Part shown: positions 36,138 through 45,626 of the stretch, one piece after another
Numbering within the stretch: position 1 is the stretch's first letter
Layout of the letters: the number at the start of each line of letters is the position of its first letter
Assembly (NCBI RefSeq): GCF_023920105.1
Contig: NZ_CP083693.1
Span: forward strand, 1 to 64,000
Source of the DNA: Bartonella taylorii
GTDB lineage: Bacteria; Pseudomonadota; Alphaproteobacteria; Rhizobiales; Rhizobiaceae
DNA length: 64,000 bases
Direction of reading: 5' to 3'
Made by a program: the position numbers and the translations under genes
The notes under the pieces: model-generated
What the model was told of the DNA's origin: nothing
Seen by the model: only the letters and a program-made list of their open reading frames with translations
Databases searched by the model: none

Positions 36138-36830
36138 GAGGGATGAGATATGGGAACAGACCGGAGAAGACGAAGAGCAAGAAGAGCTCTATGAAGTTTA
36201 TGATGATATGGCTTTGATGAAGTTTTGACCATGGAAGATGTCAACGGTGCTTTTGAAAATTCTGTGGTGAGCGGTTGAAATTGAGGGAAAAGGCGATCAT
36301 TTGGCCACCGTCTTTTTATCGGACCGCGAAGTGTAAATTCTCATCTCATGATGAAGTTAGCAAAGATTGCCCAAAATTTGATTATGGGTTTTTAATTATG
36401 ATCGGTATTTTGCTGCTTTTTACCGGACTATTAATCCTTATAATTCTCAAACTTTGCTAGCGGTGCAGATGACGTTTGTGGCTAAGGGACTTAAAATTTT
36501 TTAAGAGAGAGTGACAGAGGATCGCTTAAAGCAGGCGTTTGATGAATCTTTACAATGGGCTAAGGGAGATTTTGGCTTTCATAAAATGTTTCGCTCTCAA
36601 TACAGCGCTCTGCCTTTAGAAAAGGATATTGTAGCTTATTCGACAGATGAAACCAATGGGGCATCTTATGTTCTGCTGCATTGTGATGAGGAAGTGATGT
36701 TTAAAGCTGGAGGGAGGAAGTATTGTCTCGATATTGTCACCATCAAGGATGGTAAACGAGCATTTACCGATGTAAGTATTGATTCGTTTAGAACGACAAA
36801 TTGTTGAGAAAAGGGGAATTGAGAAAGGGC
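36138..36830 (+). pseudogene. Decayed C module after gene 14
   Basis: Broken frames match the intact C module in order: an acidic linker region, VEIEGKGDHLATVFLSDREV, KFDYGFLIMIG, and RLKQAFDESLQWAKGDFGFHKMF near 36511-36600. The following part (YVLLHCDEEVMFKAGGRKYCLDIVTIKDG) is diverged. Several stops and shifts make it non-functional. Confidence 0.8.
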
Positions 36831-37476
36831 TTCTTTTATACGATATAAAGAATCTCTCAAAAGTTTTAAGAAAAATGAAGAATAATGGTAAGATTTTAAA
36901 AGAGAATGGGCTAAAAATAACGCGAATCAAGGCATGAGAAATAATTACATGGGGGAAATAATCGCGTGGGAGAAATAACCAATGCCAAATTCATCGTTCT
37001 CTCGTCTTTGAAGATTTTAAAGAAAAGATCTTTGTTTGTTGTTGTTTTGTGTTTGAGAAAAATGATTCTTATCTTTCATTCTGTACAATATGGTCTTTCA
37101 GGACGGTAAGTGAAGAACCGTTTATTTCGTCTTAAAAATGAGTCTTGTCTGTATCTGATGCTCTCTTCTTTCGTATAAGAATAAAGTTGAACTAACTGTT
37201 CAGGATGGAGGCTTATCCGGTGAGCCTGTGCCGATGAAGTGAGTCACACAAGTGATCAGCAATGAGAATCTACTAACTTTAGAGTAATGAGGGGGGCAAG
37301 CGAGAACAAAGATGTTAGAGAGGGGGCGTTAGTGAAGGCAGAAAAAGAACATCGCTGATAAAAAAGCGAAGTATAAGTAAGCCCCCATTTTTTTTTGAGT
37401 ACTTTTCAATATTTAACTTTATAATACATCGCAATGTGTGTGGGAAAACTTTAGAAATAGTTAACTATACAATCCA
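36831..37476. other. Region without supported genes
   Basis: About 650 bases after the array. G/A-rich, stops in all frames. No hairpin or repeat of note. Confidence 0.4.
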
Positions 37477-37800
37477 TTATCCCCTAGAAAAAAGCATATT
37501 TATGCAAAACATGATAACAGAACGTACAAAATTATATAATGCATGCAGTAAATTTTCCCCTTGTTGATATAAATCTTCCACCTCTGGTCTATATACAACA
37601 CTGTTACTTTGTATTCCTAGTATATTCAATGTATCCAATGTCCCACTTATTGGTTCAAGAAGCTCTAAATCATTTTCTTCAACAGTATAAGGAGCAATAA
37701 TAGGAGAGGGTTGTTTATTTACACTACGATCAGATTCTTGAAGTGCAAGAGCTAAACCACTTGTAATTGCCCCCGCTATGAAAAAATATCTGACATTCAT
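37477..37800 (-). CDS. Small membrane protein, unknown
   Basis: 107 residues from the ATG at 37798-37800, supported by AGGAG eight bases upstream. N-terminal hydrophobic segment (YFFIAGAITSGLALAL), a Pro/Glu-rich middle with SGTLDTLNILGIQSNSVVY, and a second hydrophobic stretch near the end (FVRSVIMFCINMLF). Not recognised. It stands alone between the membrane-protein array and the tandem repeat. Confidence 0.55.
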   Translation of the reverse strand: MNVRYFFIAGAITSGLALALQESDRSVNKQPSPIIAPYTVEENDLELLEPISGTLDTLNILGIQSNSVVYRPEVEDLYQQGENLLHALYNFVRSVIMFCINMLFSRG

Positions 37801-38117
37801 AGTTTTTCTCCTATGATTTATTTTCATAAATAAATATCAATATGTATCATACATAAATTCAATTTAGATAACTATAGTAAAAATGCAACAGTCATAAAAA
37901 AGAATAAAATTTGTCTACAATTTGACAAAATTTACCCTTATTTGCCTTAATCAATTCTTTCAGAATTTGTTTTATGAGTGCGTAAAAGGTGAAGTTGAAG
38001 GCTCTATGCATGTTGTCATACGGGAATAAGTGACAAAAATAGCTGCTGGCAAACTTCTTTTTTGAGCCATAAGCGGACTCATAAGAGCGAATTGTCTGTG
38101 AGAGAGTTAGGAACATC

Positions 38118-38795
38118 CTGTGAGGGCAGGAGTGCACCCCATAAGGGTTGGGATGCACTCCGTAAGGATGGAGTGCATCCCGTGAGGGTCGGGATACACT
38201 CCTTAAGGTGGGGTGTGTCCCGTGAGGGTCGGGATACACTCCTTAAGGTGGGGTGTGTCCCGTGAGGGTCGGGATACACTCCTTAAGGTGGGGTGTGTCC
38301 CGTGAGGGTCGGGATACACTCCTTAAGGTGGGGTGTGTCCCGTGAGGGTCGGGATACACTCCTTAAGGTGGGGTGTGTCCCGTGAGGGTCGGGATACACT
38401 CCTTAAGGTGGGGTGTGTCCCGTGAGGGTCGGGATACACTCCTTAAGGTGGGGTGTGTCCCGTGAGGGTCGGGATACACTCCTTAAGGTGGGGTGTGTCC
38501 CGTGAGGGTCGGGATACACTCCTTAAGGTGGGGTGTGTCCCGTGAGGGTCGGGATGCACTCCTTAAGGGTGGGGTGTGTCCCGTGAGGGTCGGGATGCAC
38601 TCCTTAAGGTGGGGTGTGTCCCGTGAGGGTCGGGATACACTCCTTAAGGTGGGGTGTGTCCCGTGAGGGTCGGGATACACTCCTTAAGGTGGGGTGTGTC
38701 CCGTGAGGGTCGGGATACACTCCTTAAGGGTGGGGTGTGTCCCGTGAGGGTCGGGATACACTCCTTAAGGGTGGGGTGTGTCCCGTGGAGGCTAG
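38118..38795. repeat. Tandem 40-bp repeat, about 15 units plus diverged ends
   Basis: The block cccgtgagggtcgggat recurs at 38179, 38219, 38259 and so on at 40-bp steps up to 38741 (three of the later intervals are 41 bp), 15 times, with diverged half-units on the left (38118-38178) and a broken one at 38782. Each unit can fold: GGGATACACTCC pairs fully (with wobbles) with GGGGTGTGTCCC around TTAAGGT. Because 40 is not a multiple of three, frames through it cycle every 120 bp; no start signals suggest coding. There are no spacers, so it is not a CRISPR array. Confidence 0.97.
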
Positions 38796-38799
38796 ATAT

Positions 38800-40125
38800 A
38801 TTTTGTAAGAAAAATAGAGATAGCCAAGAAGATTTATATTTTTTATCTTATACCGATTGGCTGTTGTATTTTCTATGGATATTTATCTTGTATCCTCAAC
38901 ATTAAATGGTTTAAGGCAGAAACTGGGGATAAGAGCAAAAAAGCTGAAAAACCTATAGTAAGGGGGATATTGGGGTACTGCTGTTTGGTTGTTTCTTGTT
39001 TTTGTTTATTCGCACAAGATTTATAAAACTATGTGCCTATAAAATGCTTGTTTTACAGGAAATAAACACACTGAAATAATATTCAGAGGAGAAATAGTTT
39101 AATAATTATTGTTTTGTTCTAAACTTATGCGGTAATATATTATCTTTCTTCGAAATGCATTCTGCTAAAAATATTTTAAAGTGTTATATAAAATATGCTT
39201 TTGTTGCAAAACAGCGCTTTTATTTTTATGAAAATTTTATTTCGAAAAAAAGAATCATTTTAAAAATCTGTTTGTGCATGCAAAAAATTCTGAGAGTGAT
39301 TCTATGTTCTCGATGGATGGTGATCTGGACAGATAGGGGAACATGGATAAAGGTATGAAAGAAACTGCAAACGTTTATCTAAGTGAAAGCATGTCATTGA
39401 GGTTGATTTTCTGTGGGGTGGTAGAGAATCATTCTCGATGAAGCGGTTGTTGGTGGAAAGGCTGTCTTTAGAAGGTGATTGCCTGCGGAGTGATTCCCTG
39501 TGGAGCGGTTGTCGGTTAATAAAAAAGCTCTGAAAAAACAGTGTTGAATAGTATATTCAAATTCATGTTCCTTTTTTTCAAGAAGACAAGTCTGATTGTG
39601 CAAAGATGAAATCATAAGGTTTGTTGCTGGTGGAAGGGGGAGCTTTTAGAAGGTGATTCTCTGTGGAGTGGTTGTTGGTTGGATGGTTGCTGGTTGAATG
39701 ATTGTTTGTGGGGTGATTTCTTGTAGAATGCGTTGCGGGGAGAGGGGAATAGTGAAATTGGTTACAGGTATTTCTTGCCGTTCTTTAAGTCCATTGCATG
39801 GGTATATCGTTATCGTATTGTTAAGTTAGCAAAGTCTAATAGAACAGCAGTGTAAGCATTTTTTTTCAATTGTACGCTGAGCAACGGCTTGATAGTCCTC
39901 CAGACGAAGTACTGTTATTGGTACATGTTCACCATAAATACGGGTCATGCCTAGCTTTTGTGCATTTACACCTGAATGTATCGAGTTTGTTCTTTCTTTC
40001 CTCAAACCTCAGAGCTTAATTTCTATATCTACACCAACAGAAAGATTGTGTTTTGCAATGTTTCATTGGCTCTTTGGTTAGTGTGTGCTGACTCAATCTG
40101 CTGTTCTGTTATGGGAAGTGAGGGA
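38800..40125. other. Long region without supported genes
   Basis: About 1.3 kb. 39394-39730 contains imperfect repeats of a G/T-rich motif (ggtgattctctgtggagtggttgttggtt and variants), similar in style to other decayed repeats of the window. Short open frames lack starts and motifs. Confidence 0.4.
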
Positions 40126-40671
40126 TTATTGAGAGTCCCTACGGTTTGCATATCCCCAATGAAATGCTAACAAGTCTAGACAATCTCGTAAATGATCCGC
40201 GAGGGAATTTTGTTTGCGTTTTGAGTCGCTTAACTCTTTGATTGCTTGACCGTAACCAACAACCTTTTCTACAAGCGAATAGCCAAGAACACCGAGGTCG
40301 ACCTTGATTGTTTTTAAATGGTTGGATGCTTCTATTTGACGTTCAATGGGGTGTGTGTAACCTTGGCTGTTCTCAACCTTTTCACGCGTGTAGTCAGGAC
40401 TCATGTGGAGGTCTGCCTGACTTTGACGCCAGTAAACATAAAACCGTTCTGCTGCTTTATATTGCGCTTTGCTGATGTGCCCTTTTGCGTATAAAAGTGC
40501 GATGGGACGGCTTTGTACATTGGCAATGGCTTTGATGGTGCGCGGGTTACTGAAGCTTTCTGGATGGGTTGGTTGAAAGTAAGGATTACTCGTTTTAACG
40601 GGGATTTCTTGCGTTTTTAAGTGGCCAATGTGCTGTTTCTCTTTATTTTTTTTTGTCTCTTGATCTTTCAT
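40126..40671 (-). CDS. Phage-associated protein, unknown (family of the 27.1 kb gene)
   Basis: 181 residues: Lys/Glu-rich N-terminus, then NPRTIKAIANVQSRPIALLYAKGHISKAQYKAAERFYVYW, and a C-terminal helical segment (LADHLRDCLDLLAFHWGY). The pattern of a G-IS-x-Q-Y-x-A-A helix followed by a C-terminal helix resembles phage proteins of the DUF6456 type, which are thought to be regulatory or DNA-binding; that link is tentative. It lies downstream of the primase on the same strand, as the last gene of the prophage early block. Confidence 0.65.
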   Translation of the reverse strand: MKDQETKKNKEKQHIGHLKTQEIPVKTSNPYFQPTHPESFSNPRTIKAIANVQSRPIALLYAKGHISKAQYKAAERFYVYWRQSQADLHMSPDYTREKVENSQGYTHPIERQIEASNHLKTIKVDLGVLGYSLVEKVVGYGQAIKELSDSKRKQNSLADHLRDCLDLLAFHWGYANRRDSQ

Positions 40672-40887
40672 GTCATTTCCTCTCCTTAAAAAATGTCGTT
40701 TGGTTTTCTGTTAAAAAAATCGGATATAAGTTGCTCTAGGTGTTTGAGGGGGTAGGCTTTGCTGGGTATTTCCTTGAGGGGGGGCTGGAAATGGGGGCTT
40801 GGTGTTTGGGTGGTTTGTTGTTCTTGAAGGCGGTGGTTTTTTATTGCATTGTAGTTTTTGGTTTTTGTTTATGAAGGAGCGGGGAAT

Positions 40888-41523
40888 ATGGCTGTTAAGT
40901 GGGGCGTGTTTTTGCCGTGGTTGGCGTTTTGCTGCTATGTGGTCCTTGTCTTTGCTTTGATTTATATGGGATTGAGGCGGTTGGGGGTTACGTGGGGGAG
41001 TTTTTGGAAGTGGATGGCGTTTGGCTTCATTTATAGCCCTGTCTCTCGTTTTGTTTATGCGGAAGGGGAGCGTCTTGGTGTGGACTGGCTTTGGTTTTCG
41101 AATAGGTGGGTGTTTTCCTTCGTGATGGGCATTGTCCTTGGCGTTATCCTTGTCATTAGTCACGTGGGAGCAAGGAGCATTGGTCTTACGGGGATTTTCT
41201 TGATGGCGCTGGCTTTGGCTTCATTGTTGAAGTTGCTCTTGGGTTTTCTTATGCGGGGTTTCCTTATGCGGGAGCGAGGCGATACAGTCTTGCAGAGGTC
41301 GTTGTGGCTTTTGAATGGGTTGGTGTTTTCCTGCATTGTGGGCGCTGTCTTTGGTTTTGCTTATGGGGGAGCGCAGCGTCTTGGGGTGGACTGGCTTTGG
41401 TTTTCGAATCAGTGGGTGTTTTGCTTGATTTTTGGATTTACCTCTCCTTTTATTTATCATGGAGCAAGGTGTGCTCGTGTGGTAAGGAAAGCGTTCTTCG
41501 AGAGGGTGGTGTTTTGGGTTTAG
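40888..41523 (+). CDS. Possible multi-spanning membrane protein, ambiguous strand
   Basis: 211 residues from an ATG with a textbook AAGGAG eight bases upstream. Mostly hydrophobic, with a duplicated unit: ERLGVDWLWFSNRWVFSFVMGIVLG and QRLGVDWLWFSNQWVFCLIFGF. The same DNA on the - strand has open frames (40711-41163, 41221-41460) for Lys/Pro-rich basic peptides with the matching duplication (HPPIRKPKPVH, HPLIRKPKPVH), and these have the orientation of the flanking phage genes. Both readings follow from one duplicated DNA unit; I cannot decide which, if either, is made. Confidence 0.35.
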   Translation: MAVKWGVFLPWLAFCCYVVLVFALIYMGLRRLGVTWGSFWKWMAFGFIYSPVSRFVYAEGERLGVDWLWFSNRWVFSFVMGIVLGVILVISHVGARSIGLTGIFLMALALASLLKLLLGFLMRGFLMRERGDTVLQRSLWLLNGLVFSCIVGAVFGFAYGGAQRLGVDWLWFSNQWVFCLIFGFTSPFIYHGARCARVVRKAFFERVVFWV

Positions 41524-43355
41524 CGTTCAAGATAACGCCTTGGCGTTAATGGGCGTTCAGAGGAACAGCGATAGCGATAGGTTTGTGGATCAAACCAAAG
41601 ACCGATTTTTCCTTCAAAATCACCTGAACGTTGCTTGGCGATATTCATAATCACACCGGGACGTTTGGCTAACTCCACTTTTTCTTGCTTGAGGGATGCG
41701 GCAAAAATTTTATCTTCTAATGAGCGATTGCGCCAAATGGTGATGATGTTAAAGGCATTGGCACCAATTTCTGAGGCGCCTTTAATATCTTCTGTACCGG
41801 GGATATCTTTATCCAAACCACCTTTGCGTGCATGGGCAACAAGATGAATGTGTACTGCGTTTAAAACAGCCCAATCAACCATTTTATAAACTGCTTGTTC
41901 TTGTCCGGCATAGTCATCTGAAGAGATGCCAAGGCGCATGAGACTGTCGATAATAAATTGATCGCAGCCATAGCGTGCGCGGCAATAGTCGAAGACATCC
42001 AGCAATGTGTCTACGCTCGATTTGCCAACATGTTCATAAAGAATCAGCCCATCATCTAAAAAATGAAGTATCCGCTCAATCATCTCTCTTGTGGGGTGTT
42101 CTAAGCCTCCTGTTTGTTTTGTTAAACGGCGCAGCGATTGTTCTCCTTTCATTTCCAGTGAGGCTAAACAAAGGCGGCTCTTTTGAGAGATCCAATGGGG
42201 AATACAGTCTGATAACAGTTGGCTTTTTCCAGCACCACTTGCGCCGCTCCATAGTGTTAATTCTGCGGGGCGGAAATACAGTTTGCCGTTGAGTTTAGGA
42301 TAGGGGACCGTGTAACCAAGATGCTGTTCAGGTTCTGGCCAAAACAGCCTTATGACTTGATCTTTATAGTCTGAGGCGTGCCGTAATCCTTCTGGTGTAA
42401 AGCTTTTCGCTGACAAAAAGGCTGCTTTTATGGTGTCTGTATCAATTCCAGCGGTTAAACAGTCATTCGCATCTTTGCGGGGTAAGTGTACACGGTAGCA
42501 GCGGTGACGGCCAAGCCTGCTGGCAATTTCACGTGCTGCTTCTTCACCCGGTTTGTCCATATCGGTGGCTAAAAAAATGGTTTCAAAAGGTTCTAAATGA
42601 TCAAATTCATTTTCAATCCAGTTGTGTTTGCCCCCGCTTCCCCCTCCAAACGGTACGGAAAGTGCTGGATATCCATAGGCGGCTAAGGAAAGTGCATCAA
42701 TTTCTCCTTCAGTGATGACAATTGTACGATTTGTCGAAGAAAAAGCGTGTTGTGCGGTGGTGGGTGCGTGGTTGGTGGGGCAAAGAGCTTGCCAGCCGAA
42801 CAAAATCGGTTCGCATTGTGCTGCTGTTGGTTTTGGTTTTGCTCCCGCTTGTGCTAGTCGTTCTTTTACGAGAGCAAGGGTGCCGTCGGGTTTATAAAAG
42901 GGAAAGATGATTTTTTCTCCATCTTCTCCTATGCGGTAACGCTTTAAAATCTCAAGGGGGATGTGGCGTTCTTTGTGGAGATAGGTTTTTACCAAATTCT
43001 GTGGCGTGCTACCTGTGGGAACCGGTGGGGGTCGATAAGAATGACGAGGGGCCATAAAGGGTTTTGGACGCGTCAGATTGAGAGTGGCACGGGCTTCTTC
43101 TAGCGCTTGAGAAAGGCTGATACCTTTGACTTCACACCATAGGTCTAAAAGATCACCTCCTTTTCCTTCTGCGAAATCATACCAAAGCCCTGCTTTTTCT
43201 CCGCTCAGGCATACTGATAAACTTTTTCCCGCTTCACCACGCGTGTTGCCTATAATCCAATCGTTGCCGCGTTTGTGCCCTTGTGGAAGTAGCATTTCTG
43301 CTATTGCACCTGCTTGTGCAATAAGTTGCTGTTTTATCTCAAAAATCGTGCTCAT
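41520..43355 (-). CDS. Phage primase-helicase, Twinkle/T7 gp4-like
   Basis: 611 residues. N-terminal part resembles a primase region (GLWYDFAEGKGGDLLDLW); a TOPRIM domain follows (TEGEIDAL at about 215-222, ATDMDKPG at 263-270); the C-terminal RecA-like hexameric helicase has Walker A GASGAGKS at 371-378 and Walker B FIID at 467-470, then HLVAHARK and IKGASEIGANAFNIITIWRN. It would unwind and prime phage DNA. It starts one base after the initiator-like gene, so the two are one operon. Replication role is firm by family; activity is inferred. Confidence 0.9.
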   Translation of the reverse strand: MSTIFEIKQQLIAQAGAIAEMLLPQGHKRGNDWIIGNTRGEAGKSLSVCLSGEKAGLWYDFAEGKGGDLLDLWCEVKGISLSQALEEARATLNLTRPKPFMAPRHSYRPPPVPTGSTPQNLVKTYLHKERHIPLEILKRYRIGEDGEKIIFPFYKPDGTLALVKERLAQAGAKPKPTAAQCEPILFGWQALCPTNHAPTTAQHAFSSTNRTIVITEGEIDALSLAAYGYPALSVPFGGGSGGKHNWIENEFDHLEPFETIFLATDMDKPGEEAAREIASRLGRHRCYRVHLPRKDANDCLTAGIDTDTIKAAFLSAKSFTPEGLRHASDYKDQVIRLFWPEPEQHLGYTVPYPKLNGKLYFRPAELTLWSGASGAGKSQLLSDCIPHWISQKSRLCLASLEMKGEQSLRRLTKQTGGLEHPTREMIERILHFLDDGLILYEHVGKSSVDTLLDVFDYCRARYGCDQFIIDSLMRLGISSDDYAGQEQAVYKMVDWAVLNAVHIHLVAHARKGGLDKDIPGTEDIKGASEIGANAFNIITIWRNRSLEDKIFAASLKQEKVELAKRPGVIMNIAKQRSGDFEGKIGLWFDPQTYRYRCSSERPLTPRRYLER

Positions 43356-43356
43356 G

Positions 43357-44526
43357 TTAAGATATACGGTAGTTTATGAGAGTGCGGTAGAGAGCTTCGT
43401 CGTTGCTACTTTGTGGTGTGAGAGAGGGATGAGCGGAAAAAGTCGCAAGTTTTTCCTGCTGTTCCTTTATCCGCTCAATTTCTCGGCGAAACCAGTTGCG
43501 CCATGTGGCTTGCCAATCGACTTTAAGCGCTTCTTTGCCACTTTTTGCATGCCAATAATCACGAAATTTTTTTTCTTGCCAATGGGCTTGTTCCTCATTC
43601 AAACCTTCTGAGATCGCCGCATTGATATCTGCTTGCCAATCGCTTGGAAGACGATGCCCTTTGGGTATTGTTGTTTCGCGGCTTTTGGTTTGGTTGCGTA
43701 TCTTAGGGGTGTTTTTTGTGTTTCCCTGCACGCTGGTGAGATTTTCTATGCTTGCCATTGAGAGGGGAAGAGAGTCTGAATCGGTAAATTCCCCCGTTTT
43801 TTCTGGTGCGATGAGAAGGCTCTTAGCTTTCTTGCTAGAGTTTTGTAAGGCTTCTGCGCTCACGTTAGTATCAGAAAGGTTTTCTGCTTCTCTGCTAGAG
43901 TGAGGAGGGTTCTTAGTGACATCTCGTTGTGGTGGCGGGAGTGGGGAAGGTTTTGTGGATGGGAGCGGAGAAGAGAGGTGCGCAAATATTTCCCCCCGCT
44001 CTCTCTTCTCCTTTGTCGTAGAAAAAGAAAAAAAGTGCTTTTCTGAAACACCGTTAGGTGTTTCCTTTTCTTCTTCCTTTTGAGCTTCTAAGTTTTGTTT
44101 ATCATCTCTTGCACTCTCGTTGAGCTGTTGTTGAATCTCAGCATTGATTTCTTTGCGTTTTTTTGCTGAAGAACGCCCCGCAAAGGATTTTTGTTCAAGC
44201 AATTTTGCTCGCTCTTGAAACACATTTTCACACCGCTTATTCCATAAACCACCTGCTAAATTTAAAATTTTGCCTTCTTCTATCAGCATTTCTAAAACAT
44301 TCGTGAAAGTTCGCTTGTCACAACCGCAAAGACGCGCTAAACGTTCTACCGATAACTCTAAAGGACGACCGCGGGCGTACATTTCGTTGAGAAGAATCGT
44401 ATAGATTCCAATTTCGTGTGCACGCATTCCACGAACTCCCCCTAGAAAATCATTTTGATACCAACACACATAAGGAAGCCTAGACGATTCATAGCAAGGA
44501 GTTTCTTGTTGATTGGCGTATTTCAT
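43357..44526 (-). CDS. Phage replication protein with DUF1376 domain
   Basis: 389 residues. The first 100 residues are a DUF1376-type domain (LPYVCWYQNDFLGGVRGMRAHEIGIYTILLNEMYARGRPL with a winged-helix-like LSVERLARLCGCDKRTFTNVLEMLIEEGKI). The middle is a Ser/Lys/Glu-rich disordered linker of about 170 residues. The C-terminus (LPSDWQADINAAISEGL ... WQATWRNWFRRE) resembles helicase-loader-type ends of phage initiators. Position directly upstream of the primase-helicase supports a role in origin recognition or helicase loading. Confidence 0.85.
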   Translation of the reverse strand: MKYANQQETPCYESSRLPYVCWYQNDFLGGVRGMRAHEIGIYTILLNEMYARGRPLELSVERLARLCGCDKRTFTNVLEMLIEEGKILNLAGGLWNKRCENVFQERAKLLEQKSFAGRSSAKKRKEINAEIQQQLNESARDDKQNLEAQKEEEKETPNGVSEKHFFSFSTTKEKRERGEIFAHLSSPLPSTKPSPLPPPQRDVTKNPPHSSREAENLSDTNVSAEALQNSSKKAKSLLIAPEKTGEFTDSDSLPLSMASIENLTSVQGNTKNTPKIRNQTKSRETTIPKGHRLPSDWQADINAAISEGLNEEQAHWQEKKFRDYWHAKSGKEALKVDWQATWRNWFRREIERIKEQQEKLATFSAHPSLTPQSSNDEALYRTLINYRIS

Positions 44527-44633
44527 GTTTCAATCCACTTTCTTCTTTTTTATACATTTCACTTCACAATAAAACCGAGAACAGTGTTTTTATGTATGCA
44601 TTGACATTTGATTGAAGTTGAGACGCTTGAGTC

Positions 44634-44648
44634 AAACCGGTTCGGTTT
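44634..44648. promoter_or_regulatory. Candidate repressor operator 1
   Basis: AAACCGGTTCGGTTT has perfect 6-bp inverted arms with a 3-base centre, in the divergent switch region about 110 bases upstream of the DUF1376 gene. Confidence 0.4.
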
Positions 44649-44893
44649 TGTTGCAGTTTATTTTGTTAGTTGATGGCGCTTTAGGTATTTTTTTGAAGCT
44701 TAATCAATCATTGGACGTGCTTTAAGTGCGTGCAACCTTACAGTTTGAGATTATGTCGATGGCAAAGGATAAATAGAACAATATTTCTAAACGTTTGGGT
44801 TTTCGGGGGGCGCTTTCGGGGGCCCTTTTTGCATCCTTTGGGGTGGCGAATTGTTTTTGTGACTCGAAAATGCGCTTTTGTCTCCCCCAAAAA

Positions 44894-44912
44894 AAGTAAA
44901 ATTTGTTTACTT
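44894..44912. promoter_or_regulatory. Candidate repressor operator 2
   Basis: AAGTAAA and TTTACTT arms with a 5-base spacer, about 85 bases upstream of the repressor start; suited to autoregulation. Confidence 0.4.
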
Positions 44913-44996
44913 AATTTTATCCTTTTTAGAGGATAAATCAAGTCCATTTTGCAAAAGGACGTGTCTTTTTTTTAAGACGCGCTATATGGTGAAATT

Positions 44997-45314
44997 ATGA
45001 ATATTGATGGTTGGCGTCAAAGATTGAATGCAGCATTTGAAAAAAGTGGACGGTCAAAGCGATCTATTTCTCTCGCAGCCGGAAAAGGAGCAGGGTACCT
45101 CCATTCCATTCTCGCTGAAGGGAAAGAGCCAACAATTGAGTCACTCGCGCGGATTTGTCATGAAATTAATATCAGTATGAATTATATCCTTTATGGGGAA
45201 GGTGCAAGTTTTGAAGATAAAGAATTTATAGATCTTATTTCAAAGCTTTCTCCTGAGGAAAGACAGGCGATTTTGACTCTTTTGCGGCGACCACCTGGCG
45301 AAGCATCAGAATAA
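44997..45314 (+). CDS. Phage-type XRE repressor
   Basis: 105 residues. N-terminal helix-turn-helix of the Cro/CI type (WRQRLNAAFEKSGRSKRSISLAAGKGAGYLHSILAEGKEPTIESLARICHEINISMNYILYGEG) and a short C-terminal oligomerisation-like tail; there is no peptidase domain, so not a LexA/CI self-cleaving repressor. It faces the replication operon across a region with dyads and probably controls it. Confidence 0.85.
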   Translation: MNIDGWRQRLNAAFEKSGRSKRSISLAAGKGAGYLHSILAEGKEPTIESLARICHEINISMNYILYGEGASFEDKEFIDLISKLSPEERQAILTLLRRPPGEASE

Positions 45315-45375
45315 ACTCTTTTTGTGTTTCTTCATCAAGAGTACGCCAGTATTTTATCAATTCTAAGTCACTCAT
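45235..45375 (-). CDS. Small protein overlapping the repressor end
   Basis: 46 residues from the ATG at 45373-45375 with AGGAG nine bases upstream: MSDLELIKYWRTLDEETQKE and an amphipathic helix, basic end. It runs opposite to the repressor and overlaps its last 80 bases. Composition and Shine-Dalgarno speak for a real gene; function unknown. Confidence 0.45.
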   Translation of the reverse strand: MSDLELIKYWRTLDEETQKEFILMLRQVVAAKESKSPVFPQEKALK

Positions 45376-45626
45376 TTTAGCTCTCCTGTCTTTTTGTGGT
45401 TGCGTTGAGTAAGAACAAATAGAGAACAATATAAAGGCATAGGGCGAATGAAATAGGACAAGTTTTTCTTCATGTGTGCCGTTTTGACGTCGTAAAGACT
45501 AAAAATGTATCTTTTATTGAGGATAAAATATTTGACATATCTCCCATAGAGGATATAAGACTAACGGTATATTCGGCCTTGTCAAGACAAAGCTGTGCTT
45601 TATCAACTATCGAAAGGGGGGGAATT

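Larger units (their letters stand above)
44527..44996. promoter_or_regulatory. Divergent control region between repressor and replication operon
   Basis: The 470 bases separate the divergent early operon (-) and the repressor (+), the usual place of a phage switch. Dyads at 44634-44648 (AAACCG-GTT-CGGTTT) and 44894-44912 (AAGTAAA-ATTTG-TTTACTT), TTATCC/GGATAA arms around 44917-44936, and a G/C-rich block with T run near 44805-44830 are visible. The dyads are candidate operators. Confidence 0.5.

Noticed and set aside
37892-38680. Protein-coding frames through the 40-bp repeat
   Set aside because: Frames on both strands are repeat-driven (period 120 bp), without start signals; peptides are low-complexity.
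38118-38795. CRISPR array
   Set aside because: Units are contiguous 40-mers without variable spacers, and no cas genes are present.
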